NCBI GenBank assembly: GCA_020354025.1
Contig: CP070638.1
Location: 842,860 to 906,859, forward strand
Reading direction: 5' to 3'
Length of the DNA stretch: 64,000 nucleotides
Origin: Fidelibacterota bacterium
GTDB lineage: Bacteria > Fidelibacterota > Marinisomatia > SCGC-AAA003-L08 > TS1B11
Shown: piece by piece, positions 61,296 through 64,000 of the stretch
Layout of the letters: each line of letters begins with the position of its first letter
Numbering within the stretch: the first letter of the stretch is position 1
Notes under the pieces: generated by a model
Databases searched by the model: none
The model's input: the letters and a program-made list of their open reading frames with translations, nothing else
Told to the model about the DNA's origin: nothing
Translations under genes and position numbers: made by a program

Positions 61296-63251
61296 CTATC
61301 TCTTTGATACTATTACTTCCCACATGTCCCTTTCTCTAATACCGTCTAGGAAGTCCTGAAAACCTTTGTAGCGTCCTGGAGGAACGTCCTCTCCAAGCAA
61401 GCGGTAGTCCATGTAAGTGTGATACACGTTGTCGCTCGAAGAGCAGGATAGGCTAGCTGATCCGAAAGATGAGACAAGTGAATCGGAGAGATTCCGCGTA
61501 TTCACGATATGAGCCGGGGGGAGCTTTACGGTCAGATTGAGTTCTGCCCGCATACCGAAGTTGAATCTAATTGGGTGTACCCTATTAGAGGAACGAAAGT
61601 GATCGGGCAGGTCTAACGCCAGGATGGTGCCAGGGCGAAATACCATTTCCTCTGCCCTGGGAATCGCAAAGGTGGCTGTATGAAAAGCATAAGAGATTGT
61701 CAACGGGTCGTATACTGACATAAGTCGTGCAATCCTGAATGAATCCAGTTTAGCACCAGAACACTTCCCGGCCAGGTATGTTTCCAGCCATTGTCGGTTC
61801 GCTTGCGGTGACCCGAGATAAAGACTCTCCCGCAGCTCGGTTGCTGGTGCTCCCCACAGGCTGGTTTCTCCCCGGATGGCTGCGGCACCGGTGGATTGTA
61901 GGTCTATGTCCCAATCTAGGAGAACGCGGTTGCTGTCCGGAACAGCACGGGGAGTTATAGCGATTGTTGCATCCCCCTCCTTTGCCACTATTAGTACGGG
62001 CACGCCTTGATCATACCATGGCAGCTTGCCGAAAGGACAGCCTTTTTCCGTTGCATCCATCCATACACCGTATTCCCTTATTGACGGGCAATAAGCGATA
62101 GCGTGATTGAATTGGTAGGGTGAAGGCAAACTTGTATCGGGTATTCCATTTTGCAGCGTACTTAAAATAACCTCGTAGGCCTCTAGTCCCGCTTCACGCG
62201 CCAACGAGCATAGTAGCGTAGTCATATCTTTGCAGTCACCATATCGGTTCTTCAGAACTTCCTCCGCGGGATGCGGCTGATATCCACCGATTCCGATGTT
62301 GACTGCTATATAACGGATTTTATCGCGAACCCATTCGTAAATAATTCTCAATTTTTCTTCATCATTCTCCACACCACTGGTTAAAGCGGAAGCGAGTTCC
62401 TGCACCCCTTTACCTGCTTTTATTTGTGGCTCTGCAAGTCTCCGGTACCAATCTGCCACATCCCCCCAGGATTCAATCTCAGGCGGCGCCAGAGCCAGAT
62501 GGGCAATAATCTCTCTGCCTGGCGGCATCGCGAATTCGGCTTTATTGGCGGGTATATCCCGGGCTTCCCAGACATAGGTGGATTCGGTTCCCCCGGGTAT
62601 TTCAAATACTTGCGCTTCCAGATCAATCTTGTAAGTCCTGTAATCGATTTTCCATTCAGATGGTGCAATCAGGGTGAATCTAGATAACAGGGTGGGAATA
62701 CTTGTCTGAAACGTCCAGGAATGCCAGAAGGTGGGATTTCGCAATCTCACCAGGTAGCGGTATTCAACAACCGATCCATTCTCAACGGCCGGGACTGTGA
62801 ACAATTTCGCTCGCTGGTCAGAATAGAAGACGAAATCTGGGTAGAGATTAATATCATGAATGTCATCTTTGGCTATGACGGCAATATTTCCTTCGGGTGA
62901 AATAGTACGGGCCTGCAGCCGAATAACCTGATTAGGTGGTGTGTATGGAATAGCAATGTTCGCATATCCTTGCCCACGAGTATTCAGTATTTTTACTATT
63001 CGATGCCGCTCCATATCACTGAAATTTATTTCACCACGTGCTGCAACGGTTGTTCTCACCTCATCGTGCAAAATAACAGCGCCGTCATCCGGATAATCAG
63101 CTTGCCCAGGAAGACTGGAAAAGACCAGTTCATCCCAGACGATCTTATTCCCCCAGTCTCTTCTGTATGCACAGGACGGCAATAAGACAAGTATCAATAC
63201 GAGTGACAGCGCGAACCGAATTCGCCGGATTGATGTATTACATAGTTTCAT
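61296..63251 (-). CDS. DUF3857/transglutaminase-domain lipoprotein
   Basis: 651 residues from ATG 63251; signal SLVLILVLLPSC is a lipobox. N-terminal DUF3857 beta domain (RHRIVKILNTRGQGYANIAIPY), then the transglutaminase-like core with Cys in NRYGDCKDMTTLLCSLAREAG, His in FNHAIAYCP and Asp in GVWMDATEKGCPFG; then a C-terminal beta domain. All three catalytic residues are present. Common in FCB bacteria; physiological role unknown. A TTG start at 63290 is unlikely. Confidence 0.85.
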   Translation of the reverse strand: MKLCNTSIRRIRFALSLVLILVLLPSCAYRRDWGNKIVWDELVFSSLPGQADYPDDGAVILHDEVRTTVAARGEINFSDMERHRIVKILNTRGQGYANIAIPYTPPNQVIRLQARTISPEGNIAVIAKDDIHDINLYPDFVFYSDQRAKLFTVPAVENGSVVEYRYLVRLRNPTFWHSWTFQTSIPTLLSRFTLIAPSEWKIDYRTYKIDLEAQVFEIPGGTESTYVWEARDIPANKAEFAMPPGREIIAHLALAPPEIESWGDVADWYRRLAEPQIKAGKGVQELASALTSGVENDEEKLRIIYEWVRDKIRYIAVNIGIGGYQPHPAEEVLKNRYGDCKDMTTLLCSLAREAGLEAYEVILSTLQNGIPDTSLPSPYQFNHAIAYCPSIREYGVWMDATEKGCPFGKLPWYDQGVPVLIVAKEGDATIAITPRAVPDSNRVLLDWDIDLQSTGAAAIRGETSLWGAPATELRESLYLGSPQANRQWLETYLAGKCSGAKLDSFRIARLMSVYDPLTISYAFHTATFAIPRAEEMVFRPGTILALDLPDHFRSSNRVHPIRFNFGMRAELNLTVKLPPAHIVNTRNLSDSLVSSFGSASLSCSSSDNVYHTYMDYRLLGEDVPPGRYKGFQDFLDGIRERDMWEVIVSKR

Positions 63252-63576
63252 CGCTAGGTTATAGATGAATTTAAAGACATGATTGGTCAATTATCCCTAA
63301 TTGCTGCCACTCACGACTAGCATGCGCAGAGGTGTATCTGCCATGCCGGCCTTTTTCCAAACATCTGAAAAACAGGCGATACGATTCATACATCCTTGAG
63401 ATTTTTAAATACCGTGCAAAACAGTTCCAGCCTGTTTCTCTACTGTTTTCCGGTCTCCCGGCAGTATCAATGGCGAGGATATTGTGGCTTATTATATTAA
63501 ATTTAACTGTACTGCCATACCAATAACCTGAAAACGATAAGCAGCTGAAGCCATGCTTCAGCCCGGGAGGAAAAAC

Positions 63577-64000
63577 ATGGACATAAATGAAGAGCCATCA
63601 AGCAAGACCACCCGCAAAGAGTTCATCAGGAAGTCGACCTATGCCGCCGCCGGCATATCCTTGGGTGTAAGCGCCATCGGGTCACCGGCCTTGGGGTCGG
63701 TCTTGGGTGCCAACGACAAAGTCCGGGTGGGTTTTATCGGCCTGGGCAACCGGGGTAGCCAACTGTTGACCCGGTTCATGGCCAATACCGACGTCGAAAT
63801 AGCCGCCCTGTCAGATGTCTATGATCCGTATATGGAGAGAGACTATTCTAATGTCAGCGATAAGTTTATCGCTGAGGTAGGCAGCAGGATACCCAAGATG
63901 GGCGAGAAGTTCAGTGGGAAAGTTGGCAAGTATATGGATTTCCGCTAGCTTCTGGATCTTAAAGACATCGATGCGGTCTGTATATCCACGCCGGACCACT
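63577..64000 (+). pseudogene. Gfo/Idh/MocA oxidoreductase with Tat signal, in-frame TAG, cut by window edge
   Basis: From ATG 63577 (GGGAGGAAAAAC upstream). Tat-type start TTRKEFIRKSTYAAAGISLG, then the NAD motif VRVGFIGLGNRGSQLL and ALSDVYDPYMER. At 63946-63948 a TAG interrupts the frame after YMDFR; behind it the same frame continues with LLDLKDIDAVCISTPDH, exactly what the family has next. One base change (AAG to TAG) would explain it. Either a young pseudogene, a sequence error, or read-through. Confidence 0.8.

Overview
The window looks like one chromosomal contig from an uncultured Gram-negative bacterium of the FCB side of the tree (Marinimicrobia, Calditrichaeota or KSB1-like; I cannot decide which). 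The main pointers are a secreted metalloprotease ending in a YPNPFNPS-type C-terminal sorting domain, many lipoproteins with a lipobox, a LolA-like/barrel/RND operon that implies an outer membrane, and a flagellin.

Layout. 1-5.1 kb: the end of a glycoside hydrolase family 2 gene, then a leftward set of secreted proteins (matrixin-like protease with a beta-helix, its small partner, a beta-propeller lipoprotein). 5.1-12 kb: leftward PmbA, Tat-signal TldD, an ABC-2 exporter pair and an alpha-L-fucosidase. 12.2-13.4 kb: a lone flagellin with a clear sigma-28 promoter and a terminator. 13.4-31.3 kb: housekeeping genes, with queE, an MBL hydrolase, nth, folE, nfo, lpd, two tandem M28 peptidases, lipB, a DUF885 peptidase, a dehydrogenase, lipA, a terpenoid-cyclase-fold protein and lon. 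The three lipoylation genes (lpd, lipB, lipA) are interleaved with secreted peptidases.

31.37-43.64 kb is a mobile island inserted in the 3' half of a tRNA-Val(TAC) gene. It is bounded by 47-bp direct repeats with one mismatch and encodes a tyrosine integrase next to attR, an excisionase-like protein, a ribbon-helix-helix-like protein, a P4/D5-type primase-helicase with a DnaB-type N-terminal domain, an iteron-like repeat block, and cargo. No capsid or conjugation genes are visible, so it resembles a P4-like satellite or integrative island. The cargo includes a three-gene module that I read as toxin, XRE antitoxin and SecB-like chaperone, a pentapeptide-repeat membrane protein, an endonuclease I lipoprotein, several unknown membrane proteins, and a likely small RNA gene with a perfect sigma-70 promoter. 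A broken tRNA-Val(GAC) fragment sits just outside attR.

44.2-64 kb: glutamate dehydrogenase; a leftward export operon (small unknown protein, two LolA-like proteins, a barrel protein, an MMPL/RND pump) downstream of a MalT-like LuxR regulator; a divergent RraA-like secreted protein behind two perfect palindromes; a NAL1-like trypsin-fold protease followed by a free-standing copy of its prodomain; a coiled-coil membrane protein; a PhoD-like phosphatase; a transglutaminase-domain lipoprotein; and at the edge an oxidoreductase gene interrupted by an in-frame TAG.
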